DNA of 64,000 bases from Gammaproteobacteria bacterium (lineage in GTDB: Bacteria; Pseudomonadota; Gammaproteobacteria; Ga0077536), in the NCBI GenBank assembly GCA_024234975.1, contig JACKNH010000008.1, positions 124,001 to 188,000 on the forward strand. Direction: 5' to 3'. The position numbers and the translations under genes are program-made. The notes beneath the pieces were generated by a model, which saw only the letters and a program-made list of their open reading frames with translations, made no database searches and had not been told where the DNA came from. Shown in pieces: positions 1 through 8,725 of this stretch (within the stretch, counting starts at the first letter, position 1; every line of letters begins with the position of its first letter).

Positions 1-1
1 C

Positions 2-940
2 TCGCAGTTCGCGCGGCCCGGAGTGAAGGAAGCGCATCATGGTTACCGCGGTGTACGGGGCGATGAGTTTCCGTTCAGCTATCCGCTGACCTATGACCCG
101 TTGTCGCGCCAGTGGGGCGGTGTGGTGGCACGCTGCCAGGGCTTGCATGACTGCCCGAAGATCATTCATCTCGATTCAGAAAATGAACTGTGGCATGGCG
201 GCGCGTTGACGTTCGTCGACGCCGTCGGCAACGACATGGCCATGCCGGACAACGTGCGCGTCTACGCCGTGGCGGGCTCGGAACACAGCAGCCGGCCGTC
301 CGGCAGAACCCCGCCGATTTGCAAGATAGAGGCGTCGTCGGGCATCAACTGGGCGCCGTTTGCCCGCGCCTTGTTCACGGCGCTGGATCGCTGGGTGACC
401 AGCGACACCGTGCCGCCGACCAGTCGCTATCCCACTCGTGTCGCCGGGCAGCTCGTGCCGCCGGACGAGTATGCATTCCCGGTATTACCTGCCGTACATT
501 TCTACGGCGCGGTCGGTCGCCGCTACCTGTGGGATCGCAGCAGCGAGCCGCCAGCGAAGCTCGCCGACTACCCGGTGTTCGTGCCGCAGAGCGACCGCGA
601 CGGCAACATGCTGGGTGGCCTGCGTCACCCGTTCATGGATGTGCCGCTGGCGACCAACACCGGTTGGAATCCGCGCAAGGCGGGCATGGGCGAAGGCGAT
701 ATCTGTATCGCGTCCGGCATGCAACTGCCGTTCGCCGCAACACGTCAGGCGCGTCTGGCCAACGGCGATCCGCGGCCATCGGTGGCTGAACGGTACCTTT
801 CCGTTCAGGACTATCTCGATCGGGTCCAGTTGCGTATCGACCAACTGGCAACACAGGGTTACCTGCTGGAGCAGGATAAAGCTGCAATCATTGAAGCCGC
901 GCAAGACGCAATCGACAGTTATTCCGCTGCGTGGAACTGA
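2..940 (+). CDS. alpha/beta hydrolase domain protein, 3' part (5' end outside window)
   Basis: The frame is open from base 2 without a stop, so the gene starts before the window; the GTG at 23 is only an internal codon. The visible ~312 residues match the C-terminal half of the large secreted alpha/beta-hydrolase-domain family (Abhydrolase_10 type): an FPFSYPLTYDPLS-like stretch, then a CPKIIHLDSENELWHG segment, then a PDNVRVYAVAGSEH segment. In that family these surround the C-terminal acid and histidine; the serine elbow would lie upstream. Substrates are usually unknown esters. No close downstream partner follows; the next gene starts 355 bp later. The family call is from memory of these conserved segments; function beyond hydrolase is not supported. 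Confidence 0.7.
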   Translation, partial: SQFARPGVKEAHHGYRGVRGDEFPFSYPLTYDPLSRQWGGVVARCQGLHDCPKIIHLDSENELWHGGALTFVDAVGNDMAMPDNVRVYAVAGSEHSSRPSGRTPPICKIEASSGINWAPFARALFTALDRWVTSDTVPPTSRYPTRVAGQLVPPDEYAFPVLPAVHFYGAVGRRYLWDRSSEPPAKLADYPVFVPQSDRDGNMLGGLRHPFMDVPLATNTGWNPRKAGMGEGDICIASGMQLPFAATRQARLANGDPRPSVAERYLSVQDYLDRVQLRIDQLATQGYLLEQDKAAIIEAAQDAIDSYSAAWN

Positions 941-1295
941 AACGTGGCCGGTTCATCGTCGGAGGGCCATGACAAGGTTGAACGTGCAAGTTCTTTGCAT
1001 GCCTGATGCATCGAAGCAAATCTGGACATGCAGGATGCTGTCAACGCATTTTACAGAGAACATGAAACGAATAATTGCCAGCTTCCGAGCACCACATCAT
1101 CGTTGTGGCTAACCTCCTGATTTCGCATAAGCCATTGGTCGCTGGCTTCGGGTGCATCGCGGCAATGCGGTTGATGGCGCGAAAATTGCGTAGAAGTGTG
1201 TCGGGGAAGCATGCACGCAACCAAAGCAAATCCGTTCCGGAAATTGTTGCTGCATCACATCATCAAGCCAAAGGACGCAGGAGGGCACCTTTGTC
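941..1295. other. intergenic region, 355 bp
   Basis: I see no convincing gene here. The short reading frames have no recognisable features. A good ribosome binding site (AGGAGG at 1279-1284) serves the next gene. An imperfect palindrome lies at about 993-1016 (CTTTGCAT ... ATGCATCGAAG), too weak to call an operator. Confidence 0.5.
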
Positions 1296-2561
1296 ATGAA
1301 GCTCACGAGACAGCATCGATTCGCACCCGCGTTGGCCGTTGCTGCTGCGGTACTGACCGTACCGGCCGCAGCGGTGGAGGTACTCAACGCGCCCGGCGCA
1401 TTTGTCTTTCGCAGTACACGCACCGCCAACCCGTTGGGATTCCTGAACGACAGCCTGGTGCTGGGTATCAACGGCGTGACGCCCAATCCGTATACGCCGG
1501 GTACCGCCGTTGGTGATCTGACGCAGGTGTGGGCTTCGCAATCCGGTACCAACGTCCAATTGAACAAGATTGCAACTGCCGTCGGCGCATTTCGCGATTC
1601 CTACCTGCGCGAAATACCCTATGACCCGCTGCTGACCGGCGTCTGGGATTTCGAGATCTCCAATCCGCAGACTGATCCGGTTGTATTGAATCGCGCGACG
1701 CCGGCATTCGGTAATGTTGCCGCGGTACCATTCGCGCAGAACATGTTGCTGCAGGGAAGCGGGCTTGATCTGCAACTCAGTTGGGTCGTGCCCCAGTTCG
1801 CGCCGGGCATCGACCGCCAGAGCATCTTCATGTTCGACAGCAATGGTGTCTTCGTCCACCAGGTGGAGTTGGCGCTGAATGCGCGCAGCTACGCGTTTCC
1901 TGCCACGCTGGCCAACGGCCAATCCCTGCAGCTCGGGGAGACGTACACCATGTCGCTGGATCTGTCGGATTTCGGGCCTGGCGGCCGGCAGGTTGCAAGC
2001 TCGGCGTCGTACTTCAGTTTCACGCCGACACAACAGGCATTGAATGCATTCCTGCCGTCGGTGGGCGATGACCTCGTCTATCACTTCGACATCAGCATCG
2101 AGGCGCCGGAGGAAATCCTGTTCTTTGATCCGGAAGTGGCGATTGGTTATGACTTCGCCATTGGCAATGGCAACCCGAATTTTGCCAGCGTCCTGCTGCC
2201 GGACGTGGGCGATGGTCTGTTCGAGTTATGGCTGTTTGATGGTGAGGGGAATCCGTTTGATACCGGGGCGGTGCTGGCCGCCGGGGTCCAGTTCAACCTG
2301 CTGGATCTTGCAGCGGGTGGCGTTGAACGTTTCCGGGTATTGGGTATCGAGGAATCCGCGTTGCTCGACCCCGCTGATTTCACGGCATTCCAGGCGGGAC
2401 TGACGTTCACCGATGTCGGTCAGTTCACCGGTACCATGACGCCGATCGTTACCAGCGTGGTTCCGTTGCCGCCAGCCGTCGTACTGATGCTGCCCGGGCT
2501 CTGGATGCTCGACCGTACACGCCGTCGCCGGCAAGCGCCGACGGCAGCCCGCCTCGGCTGA
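1296..2561 (+). CDS. secreted protein with PEP-CTERM-like sorting signal
   Basis: A 421-residue exported protein of unknown function. The start follows AGGAGG at 1279-1284. Residues 1-27 form a signal peptide (Lys/Arg near the N-terminus, then an alanine-rich core). The C-terminus has the three parts of a PEP-CTERM-like exosortase signal: VPLPPA, a hydrophobic stretch, and a basic cluster (RTRRRR) about ten residues before the end. The middle is rich in Asp, Gly, Phe and Asn with no Cys pairs, as in extracellular beta-rich matrix or appendage proteins. Proteins of this class are thought to be cut and transferred by an exosortase during export; no exosortase is in this window. A strong bidirectional terminator follows. 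Function unknown. Confidence 0.75.
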   Translation: MKLTRQHRFAPALAVAAAVLTVPAAAVEVLNAPGAFVFRSTRTANPLGFLNDSLVLGINGVTPNPYTPGTAVGDLTQVWASQSGTNVQLNKIATAVGAFRDSYLREIPYDPLLTGVWDFEISNPQTDPVVLNRATPAFGNVAAVPFAQNMLLQGSGLDLQLSWVVPQFAPGIDRQSIFMFDSNGVFVHQVELALNARSYAFPATLANGQSLQLGETYTMSLDLSDFGPGGRQVASSASYFSFTPTQQALNAFLPSVGDDLVYHFDISIEAPEEILFFDPEVAIGYDFAIGNGNPNFASVLLPDVGDGLFELWLFDGEGNPFDTGAVLAAGVQFNLLDLAAGGVERFRVLGIEESALLDPADFTAFQAGLTFTDVGQFTGTMTPIVTSVVPLPPAVVLMLPGLWMLDRTRRRRQAPTAARLG

Positions 2562-2584
2562 GGCGCCGCAGGCACTCACATCAA

Positions 2585-2615
2585 GCGCGGGCGATCATCA
2601 CCGGATCGCCCGCGC
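2585..2615. terminator. bidirectional terminator hairpin between convergent genes
   Basis: A perfect 12-bp stem (GCGCGGGCGATC at 2585-2596 and its complement at 2604-2615) with a 7-base loop sits between two convergent genes ending at 2561 and 2632. There is no clear T-tract on either side, but position and symmetry fit a shared terminator. Confidence 0.75.
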
Positions 2616-2631
2616 ACAACCATCCATCAGC

Positions 2632-3681
2632 TCAATCCAGCGTCGCCGGGAAATTCTTCCGTTCGACCGTCCACTTGTCGTCAGCGCATAGCAGGCAGTC
2701 GTCGCCGACGAACCAGCTGCCGGCCTCGGTGTCACCGCGCAACTGCCAGTTCAACCATCTCACGACGACTTGCGCATTGGCGCCACCGTTGGGCTCGAGG
2801 TAAGTGCCACCATGGCCGGTGTCCTGGTTGATCATCGCGATTGGCACATGGTTGATGCGCTCGTAGTCATCCATGCCATTTTCATACGCGATGTCCGACG
2901 GACCGCCATCGAGATAGAGCACCGGGGTGTGGAAAGCGTTCAGCATGTCCTTGGTGACGACCAGGTTTTCCATGCCTTGCGTGCCGTCTTTGAACACGCC
3001 GCTGTTCTGCACGACCACGGCGTGGATACGCGGATCACCGGCCAGCTGAATCGCCTGCAGGCCGCCGCAACTGAAGCCGGCCACCGCGACCTGGGCGGGA
3101 TCAATGCGTTGATAGTAGGGGCTGCCTTCGCGCGCATTCTCTGCCAATACCCATTCGATGCCTTGCATCACCTGCTCGGCAGTGGTGTTGGCGATCAGAC
3201 GTGGCGGACCGGGCGGTGGCGCTTCCGGTGCCGGTTGCGGCGGTGCGCCCGGACCGGACTTGATGGCACCTGGCGCGACGACTACATAACCATGTGACGC
3301 AAGTTCCGCCAGATGCAGTCGTTGGCTGGCGCCATCGTCCGCACAGCCGCCATTGCCCCAGCCCAGCACACCGAGTTTGTCGCCTGCAGCCGCGAGATCC
3401 TGCGGGCGATAGATTGTGTGAGCAGGCAGGCCGGCGACTTCTTCCTTCAGGGCAGGGTAAGCGCCGGTGCCGGAGGTATCGGGCATTGCGTTGTACGCCG
3501 CCATCGCTGCGGCCATTGCCTCGCGCTCTGCCGCCGTCGGGCCGGCGGGTGGCGCAGCAGGTTCGGATTGTGCCGCGGGCGTCGCGGGTGGCGCATCCGC
3601 GGTGGATTGCTCGGCGGGCTCCTGAGTGCAGGCGGTCAGGGCGACCAACGCGACAGTGATACCGGACAGTTTTCGCATCAT
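2632..3681 (-). CDS. alpha/beta hydrolase lipoprotein (chlorophyllase/PET-hydrolase-like)
   Basis: Start chosen at the tandem ATG at 3676-3681, preceded by AGGAG; a longer frame to 3744 lacks a ribosome site. The N-terminus is a lipoprotein signal with lipobox LTAC (Cys about residue 18), followed by a Pro/Ala/Glu-rich linker, so the enzyme is probably membrane anchored outside the inner membrane. The nucleophile elbow is GFSCG (within VAVAGFSCGG), an Asp lies in GGPSDIAYEN, and the catalytic His is likely in DTGHGGTY. The fold type is that of small alpha/beta hydrolases including chlorophyllase-like and dienelactone-type enzymes. It is convergent with the PEP-CTERM gene. Substrate unknown, probably an ester. 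Confidence 0.75.
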   Translation of the reverse strand: MMRKLSGITVALVALTACTQEPAEQSTADAPPATPAAQSEPAAPPAGPTAAEREAMAAAMAAYNAMPDTSGTGAYPALKEEVAGLPAHTIYRPQDLAAAGDKLGVLGWGNGGCADDGASQRLHLAELASHGYVVVAPGAIKSGPGAPPQPAPEAPPPGPPRLIANTTAEQVMQGIEWVLAENAREGSPYYQRIDPAQVAVAGFSCGGLQAIQLAGDPRIHAVVVQNSGVFKDGTQGMENLVVTKDMLNAFHTPVLYLDGGPSDIAYENGMDDYERINHVPIAMINQDTGHGGTYLEPNGGANAQVVVRWLNWQLRGDTEAGSWFVGDDCLLCADDKWTVERKNFPATLD

Positions 3682-3831
3682 CACGATCTCCTTTCTTGCA
3701 GGGATGACCTCCGGGTCGCCGCAGTTACCAGTGGCGTGCATCATGTCGCGCCCGGAGGCTGGCTATCTTAACGCTGTCCGCCGTGTGTTATCAGCCGATC
3801 GGCGGCCCGCGGCGGCCCGATTCGATTGCCG

Positions 3832-3837
3832 TATAAT
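3832..3837 (+). promoter_or_regulatory. putative -10 box before the AEC transporter gene
   Basis: A perfect TATAAT lies 28 bases before the ATG at 3865. The expected -35 position is GC-rich and does not match the consensus, so only the -10 element is supported. Confidence 0.35.
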
Positions 3838-3864
3838 TGCCGCACTCCCTCACCGAGATTCCTC

Positions 3865-4773
3865 ATGCTGGACACGCTGCTGCAGTTGGTCCCCATCTTC
3901 GTCTACCTGGCGATTGGCATACTGGTGCGCGAACAAGGCCTGGCCGATCGTTCGCATGGTGATTTCCTGCTCCGCTTCGTGTTCTTCGTCACGCTGCCGC
4001 TGCTAATCCTGACCACGGTGTCATCGATCACCTTCACACCGGAGCGGGCGATTCTGCCGCTGCTTAACATCGTGGTGAATCTGCTCTGCTATGGCGCGGC
4101 GCTGCTGCTGTTGAAGCCGCGGCAACTGCCCGCGGCCGTGGCGGGTTCCGTGGCGGTGGGCACGTTGATCATCAATAACGCCTTCATGTTCCCGTTCGTG
4201 CTGGCGATCTACGGCGAGGAGGGTTTCGCCGATTCCATTCTGTGGGATTTCGGCAATGCGATCATGACCGCGACCTTCACCTACGCGGTGGCGTTGAAGC
4301 ACGGCGGCATGCACGGCAACGGCAAGGTGATGCTGATGCGCATCGTCAAGTCACCACTGGTTTGGTCGTTGACCGCATCGGTGGTTCTATCGCTGACGCA
4401 GACACCGATCCCGCCATTGGCCATGGGTGTGATCAAACCGTTGGGACAGATGACGGCGCCGTTGATCCTGGTCGCGCTGGGAATCTTCACCACGCTGAAG
4501 ATTCATCAACCGGCACTGGCGGCGAAGATCGTCGCAATCCGCATGGTGTTCGGCCTGGTATGCGGCCTGGCATTGGCCACCCTGCTGGGACTGGACGGCA
4601 CGATGTTCAAGGTGGTCGTGCTGTGCAGCGCCGCGCCCATCGGCTTCATGGCGCTGGCGTTCAGCTCGTTGGCGAAACTCGATACCGACCTGACGTCCAG
4701 CGCGGTATCGCTGTCCATCCTGGTCGGTATCTTCTGGGTACCGTTACTGGTGATGATTATCGACGCGCTGTAA
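3865..4773 (+). CDS. AEC family transporter (auxin efflux carrier-like permease)
   Basis: A 302-residue integral membrane protein with about ten hydrophobic segments, starting with a typical AEC opening (MLDTLLQLVPIFVYLAIGI, then a short basic loop) and ending with a hydrophobic helix. The central loop contains GGMHGNGKV and the second half starts with a LPPLAMG-like run, the two-repeat plan of the family. AEC proteins export or exchange small organic anions such as malate or malonate; the substrate here cannot be told. Start at 3865 is the first ATG in frame; the frame extends to a TTG at 3826 that would overlap the promoter. It ends directly against the convergent esterase gene, with no bases between the two stop codons. 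Confidence 0.85.
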   Translation: MLDTLLQLVPIFVYLAIGILVREQGLADRSHGDFLLRFVFFVTLPLLILTTVSSITFTPERAILPLLNIVVNLLCYGAALLLLKPRQLPAAVAGSVAVGTLIINNAFMFPFVLAIYGEEGFADSILWDFGNAIMTATFTYAVALKHGGMHGNGKVMLMRIVKSPLVWSLTASVVLSLTQTPIPPLAMGVIKPLGQMTAPLILVALGIFTTLKIHQPALAAKIVAIRMVFGLVCGLALATLLGLDGTMFKVVVLCSAAPIGFMALAFSSLAKLDTDLTSSAVSLSILVGIFWVPLLVMIIDAL

Positions 4774-5646
4774 TCACTTGCTCTGCTGCGCGAAGAACTC
4801 CAGAATCGCCGCGGTGGCAGGCGCCACCATTGAGCCGTGCGAGGCGCCGGCAACTTCCAGATAGACCGCATCACCACCGGCGGATTTCAATGTTTCAACC
4901 GCAGCCTTGCTGGGCGGCAGGGTCGGCGTTTCCTGTTCACCCACCGAAACCAGCACCGGCAGCTTCGCCAACGTGCCGGCGTGTACATCCAGGTTCTCGT
5001 TGATGCCGGACATCGGCGCCAGCGCCGCCCACTTGTCCGCGTACTTCGCGCCCAGGTACCAGGCGCCGAAGCCGCCCATCGAATGGCCCATCAGATAGGT
5101 GCGGTCGGCATCGATGTTGTATTCACTATCGACGATCGCGATGACATTGAGCACGTCCTGCTCACTCAGCTCACGTTCGCGCAATTGCTCGGCAGGCGTG
5201 CCGGATTGCGGCGGCGGGAGTTTCAGCCCTGCCGGCGGCGCGCCGGGAATCGACATCGGTGCGCCGTACCAACCGGTGACGGAGTAGCCCATGGGCGCGA
5301 CGAAGATGAAGCCGTAGCGTTCACAGAGCGCAGGCAGTTCGGGAACGCTGGCAAAAAAGTAATCCTGGTTGGCGCTCCAGCCGTGCAGCGCAACCACCAT
5401 CGGCGTCGGTTTCGCGGGGTCGTAGGTTGTCGGTACGTAGAGATGAAACGGCATCTCGCGATCGGCGTCCGCGAAGTAGTAGTGACGTTTCTGCTCGCCA
5501 CGCGCGCCGGCGGATTGTTGCACGAGTTGCAGAACGGCAGTGGGTGGCGGGTTGCCGAAGCCATAGCGGGGCGGGGCGGTGTTCTGGGCCGCAACCTGTG
5601 CGGTCACGACGCACAGCATGGCGATAGCGATAAGCTTGCGGATCAT
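4774..5646 (-). CDS. secreted esterase (feruloyl esterase/PHB depolymerase-like)
   Basis: Start at 5646, where a typical signal peptide begins (MIRKLIAIAMLCVVTAQVAAQ is cut after AQVAA) and a G-rich ribosome site precedes. About 290 residues. The nucleophile elbow is GHSMGG; an HGWSANQ oxyanion-hole segment lies early; the catalytic His is probably in GASHGSMV near the C-terminus. The fold matches secreted polysaccharide-ester or PHB depolymerase-type esterases (Esterase_phb/peptidase S9-like). It follows the CMD-like gene on the same strand and may be the last gene of the operon that begins upstream at 10996. The substrate is not identifiable. Confidence 0.75.
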   Translation of the reverse strand: MIRKLIAIAMLCVVTAQVAAQNTAPPRYGFGNPPPTAVLQLVQQSAGARGEQKRHYYFADADREMPFHLYVPTTYDPAKPTPMVVALHGWSANQDYFFASVPELPALCERYGFIFVAPMGYSVTGWYGAPMSIPGAPPAGLKLPPPQSGTPAEQLRERELSEQDVLNVIAIVDSEYNIDADRTYLMGHSMGGFGAWYLGAKYADKWAALAPMSGINENLDVHAGTLAKLPVLVSVGEQETPTLPPSKAAVETLKSAGGDAVYLEVAGASHGSMVAPATAAILEFFAQQSK

Positions 5647-5683
5647 ATTTTCAGTTCCCCCTGCCGGACATGATGCGCAATGT

Positions 5684-6346
5684 TCATCGCGCTGGTAGCA
5701 ATGCCGGACGATCCGGCGGCAGCTGCTGGTCAATGGTCGTCATCACCATGCCGACCATCACGTAATCACCCATTACAGTGACCAGCTCCACCACGCCGCG
5801 GCGGCCGAACAGATCGACTGCGCGATTGTAGAGCGCCGAATCCACCTTGTGCTCGCGCATGACGGCGCGGCCCAGCTCGATGATCAAGGTTTCCTCGGCC
5901 GACAATCCTGCCGGTTCGCGGTCGTACTTGATGGTGTCGATTACGGCCTGCGGCGCACCGTAGCTCAGCGCCGCCGGTTCGTGCGCGGAGTATTCATATT
6001 GCTGCTCGAATTCCCACGCGGCGACAAGAATCGCCACCTCGGTATGGCGCGGACTGAGCACGCCGTTGTAGCGCAGGTAACCGTTCAGATCGCTGAATAC
6101 GCGTGCGATGGGCGGGCTGTAGAGAGATACGGCCACCGGCCCCGTCGTCGGTGCAGGACCGTCGCCGACGATATAGTCGTACGCCGCCTTGCCTTCATCA
6201 TCCAGCGCGTCGCGGGTCAGTGCAGGCAGCCGCGTCAGTGAAATCGGCTGGATATCCGCCGGCATCGAGCCTTGTTGCGCGAGCACCGAGCCCGTCCACA
6301 ACACGCCGGTAACGCCGGCCGTCATCAAAGCTTTCAACATTGTCAT
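5684..6346 (-). CDS. exported carboxymuconolactone decarboxylase family protein
   Basis: A 220-residue protein with an N-terminal signal peptide (core GVTGVLWTGSVLAQQ), then an all-helical CMD/AhpD-type domain. The family signature region is present as HTEVAILVAAWEFEQQYEYSAHEPAAL. The CxxC pair of the AhpD peroxidase subgroup is absent (YEYSAH in its place), so a peroxidase role is unlikely. The second ATG (6340) fits the G-rich ribosome site slightly better than 6346. It sits 75 bp after the amidohydrolase gene on the same strand, which suggests shared transcription. Exported CMD proteins beside amidohydrolases are common in aromatic catabolic clusters, but their reaction is not defined. Confidence 0.75.
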   Translation of the reverse strand: MTMLKALMTAGVTGVLWTGSVLAQQGSMPADIQPISLTRLPALTRDALDDEGKAAYDYIVGDGPAPTTGPVAVSLYSPPIARVFSDLNGYLRYNGVLSPRHTEVAILVAAWEFEQQYEYSAHEPAALSYGAPQAVIDTIKYDREPAGLSAEETLIIELGRAVMREHKVDSALYNRAVDLFGRRGVVELVTVMGDYVMVGMVMTTIDQQLPPDRPALLPAR

Positions 6347-6420
6347 TCCCCCACCCCTGGTCAGAACAGTTGCGCCCCGCCGCTCTCGCCGCGGGGCGAT
6401 AAATGATGAACGCCGCGCAC

Positions 6421-7491
6421 TCAGGTGATTTTGAACACCCGCCGCGCGTTGTCTTCAAAGAACGCCTTCCTGGCGGCATCGCTGATGTTCATGGCATCCA
6501 GCGCGCCGACTTCGTCGGCGACGAACTGCCATGGGTAGTCCATGGCGTACATCATCCGGTCCACGCCGATCACATCCTGCACGTACTGGATCGGTGGCGC
6601 CCAACCCACACCGGACGAGGTGTAGTAAAAGTTGTCGCACAGGTAATCCCAGGCGCGGCGCTTCAACGGTCCAACGTTGGGATAACGGCCGGTCACGGAA
6701 ATGTGACCGTGCATGAAATCTATGCGATACAGCCAGTACGGCAGCGCTTCGCCGCAGTGACCGAGGATGATCTGCAGTTTCGGGAAGCGATCAAACAGAC
6801 CGGACACGACCAGTCGCAATGCATGCAGGCCGGTTTCACAGGCGAAGCCGTAGACGGCGGCATCGAGCCCGCGCGGCAGGAAGGGATCGATCATCTGCGG
6901 CGACGGCGTATTGGGATGCAGATAGATCGGCACATCCAGCGCTTCGGCGGCTTCAAAAAGCGCCCAATACTTCGGATCATCGAGATAGGTGCCGAGCGTG
7001 TGCGAATTCAGAATGCCGCCGCGCAGCCCGAGCTGTTTAACGCCCCGTTCCAGTTCCTTGGCCGCGTTGTCCGGGTCCAGCGGGCTGAATGCGGCGAGGC
7101 CGACAAAGCGATCCGGATGGCGGGCGATGCCCTCGGCGAGTTGATCGTTGTATTCGCGGGCCAGCGCGCTGGCCTCAACCGGATCGAAAATCTGCACGCC
7201 GGGTGAGGACAACGCCAGCACCTGCATGTCGATGCCCGAACCATCCATGTCGGCAATGCGTTCCTCGCCGAGCGACTGGATACGGCTGCTATGTGCCCGC
7301 GCCTTCGGCGTTGAGCCCGAGGCAAAAAACCCCCACAGTGAGTAGAAACCCGGGTCCTGGATGTTTTTCGCTTCCAGTTCCTTCTTGTAGCGATCCATCA
7401 ATTCCGGCGGCAGCCAGGCTTCCTCGGTGGCAATACGTTTATAAGGCGGCGCGGGGTTGCGCGCGGGCATGGCAGGGTAGCGTTCGCTCAT
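6421..7491 (-). CDS. amidohydrolase family 2 protein (gamma-resorcylate/5-carboxyvanillate decarboxylase-like)
   Basis: A 356-residue cytoplasmic TIM-barrel protein of the ACMSD/decarboxylase branch of the amidohydrolase superfamily. The N-terminal metal motif is ATEEAW, with Glu-Glu in place of HxH as in gamma-resorcylate and 5-carboxyvanillate decarboxylases. Further metal or active-site residues lie in YLHPNTP, LGHCGE and MDYPWQ. These enzymes remove carboxyl groups from phenolic acids without oxidation. The gene lies about 185 bp downstream of a second amidohydrolase gene and may be in the same transcript. The decarboxylase assignment rests on motif similarity; hydrolysis of a lactone is the main alternative. 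Confidence 0.8.
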   Translation of the reverse strand: MSERYPAMPARNPAPPYKRIATEEAWLPPELMDRYKKELEAKNIQDPGFYSLWGFFASGSTPKARAHSSRIQSLGEERIADMDGSGIDMQVLALSSPGVQIFDPVEASALAREYNDQLAEGIARHPDRFVGLAAFSPLDPDNAAKELERGVKQLGLRGGILNSHTLGTYLDDPKYWALFEAAEALDVPIYLHPNTPSPQMIDPFLPRGLDAAVYGFACETGLHALRLVVSGLFDRFPKLQIILGHCGEALPYWLYRIDFMHGHISVTGRYPNVGPLKRRAWDYLCDNFYYTSSGVGWAPPIQYVQDVIGVDRMMYAMDYPWQFVADEVGALDAMNISDAARKAFFEDNARRVFKIT

Positions 7492-7675
7492 CAGTGATGT
7501 CTCTTCTGGTTGGTGGGGACGGTGGATATACCGGCCGCGGCAGCCAACGCCACGCAGGCGACGATGGCAGGGACGAAGTCCGGTAGAGGGGGGGATTATC
7601 GCTTAAAAGAGACCAGCCCGCGCGCAGCGAGGACCTTGCACTGCAGCGCGGTGCTCTGCGAGCGATGAGTGTCGA

Positions 7676-8725
7676 TCAGACGCTCAGGGTGAGCCCCAGA
7701 AGTTCAGCGGCGTTCAGACCGAGAATTTTCGCCTGATCCGCATCGGAGAGGCGCGCGTGAAAGCCGACCGGATCGGGTTCGGACATATCGAACGGGTAGT
7801 CGGTCCCCAGGCACAACTTGTCGGCGCCATGCGTGCGGACCAGGCTGTCGAGTTCGTCCTTATCGAACACCAGTGTATCCAGCCACAATTTGCGCAAATA
7901 GCTGGAAGGAACGTGCTTGCAGTGCTCAGAGCAATCCCTGCGCGCGCGCCAGCCGTGGTCCATGCGGCCCCAGTAGCCGGGGATGTAACCACCGCCGTGC
8001 GCGATGCACAGGCGCAAACCCGGGTATTGGTCCAGCACGCCGCCGAAGATCAGGTGGCCGACAGCGAGCGTGGATTCCAGCGGGTTGCCGATCAGGTTGT
8101 TGAAATAGTATTCGGACATGCGGTTGGCATGGCTGAAACCCAGTGGATGCAGGAACACCAGGATGCCCAGCTCTTCGGCCGCGGCCCAGAACGGGCGCAG
8201 CCGCTGCGCATGCAGGTCAACACCGTTCACGTTCGAGTTGATTTCGATCCCGCGCAGATCCAGCTCACGCACGCAGCGGCGCATTTCATCCACCGCCATC
8301 TGCGTATCCTGCAACGGCACAGTGCCCATGCCGATCAAGCGGCCGGGATTCGCGGCGACCGCGGCGGCGATACCATCATTGACCATACGCGCGGCGGTGC
8401 GGCCGATATCCGGCTCGGCGAAGTAGAAATACTGGCCGGGACTGGGCGATACCGCCTGCACGTCGATGCCCAACCGGTCCATGTCCTTGAGCCGTTGCTC
8501 GACACCATTCAACGTGGCGCCGATTTCCTGGAATTGCGCGCGGTTGACCTCCATGGTCAACGGGCTGGTGAAATCGTTGATGCCCGGCGGCGGGCCGGGG
8601 TAATGCTGCTGCATGAAGCCATCGGCGGCGGGAATGCCGAGATGGCAATGGATATCCACCACCAGGTGTTCACCGGCGGCACAGACTTCAATGGGGCGGC
8701 GATCGCCGCAGGTTGTAATCGTCAT
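7676..8725 (-). CDS. amidohydrolase family 2 protein (ACMSD-like)
   Basis: Start at the ATG at 8723-8725, which overlaps the fumarylacetoacetase stop as ATGA; a longer frame reaches 8761 but would overlap further. About 349 residues. It keeps the HxH metal motif (VVDIHCHLG), a barrel His (FLHPLGFSH), IAHGGGY and the final Asp in GTDYPFD, the full set for a mononuclear metal amidohydrolase such as aminocarboxymuconate semialdehyde decarboxylase. The paralogue at 6421-7491 has EE instead of HxH, so the two probably act on different steps. Translational coupling to fahA argues for a role in the same pathway. The exact substrate is not determinable. Confidence 0.82.
   Translation of the reverse strand: MTITTCGDRRPIEVCAAGEHLVVDIHCHLGIPAADGFMQQHYPGPPPGINDFTSPLTMEVNRAQFQEIGATLNGVEQRLKDMDRLGIDVQAVSPSPGQYFYFAEPDIGRTAARMVNDGIAAAVAANPGRLIGMGTVPLQDTQMAVDEMRRCVRELDLRGIEINSNVNGVDLHAQRLRPFWAAAEELGILVFLHPLGFSHANRMSEYYFNNLIGNPLESTLAVGHLIFGGVLDQYPGLRLCIAHGGGYIPGYWGRMDHGWRARRDCSEHCKHVPSSYLRKLWLDTLVFDKDELDSLVRTHGADKLCLGTDYPFDMSEPDPVGFHARLSDADQAKILGLNAAELLGLTLSV

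Noticed and set aside
5684..6346. AhpD-type alkylhydroperoxidase
   Set aside because: The CxxC catalytic pair is missing; only the general CMD fold is supported.
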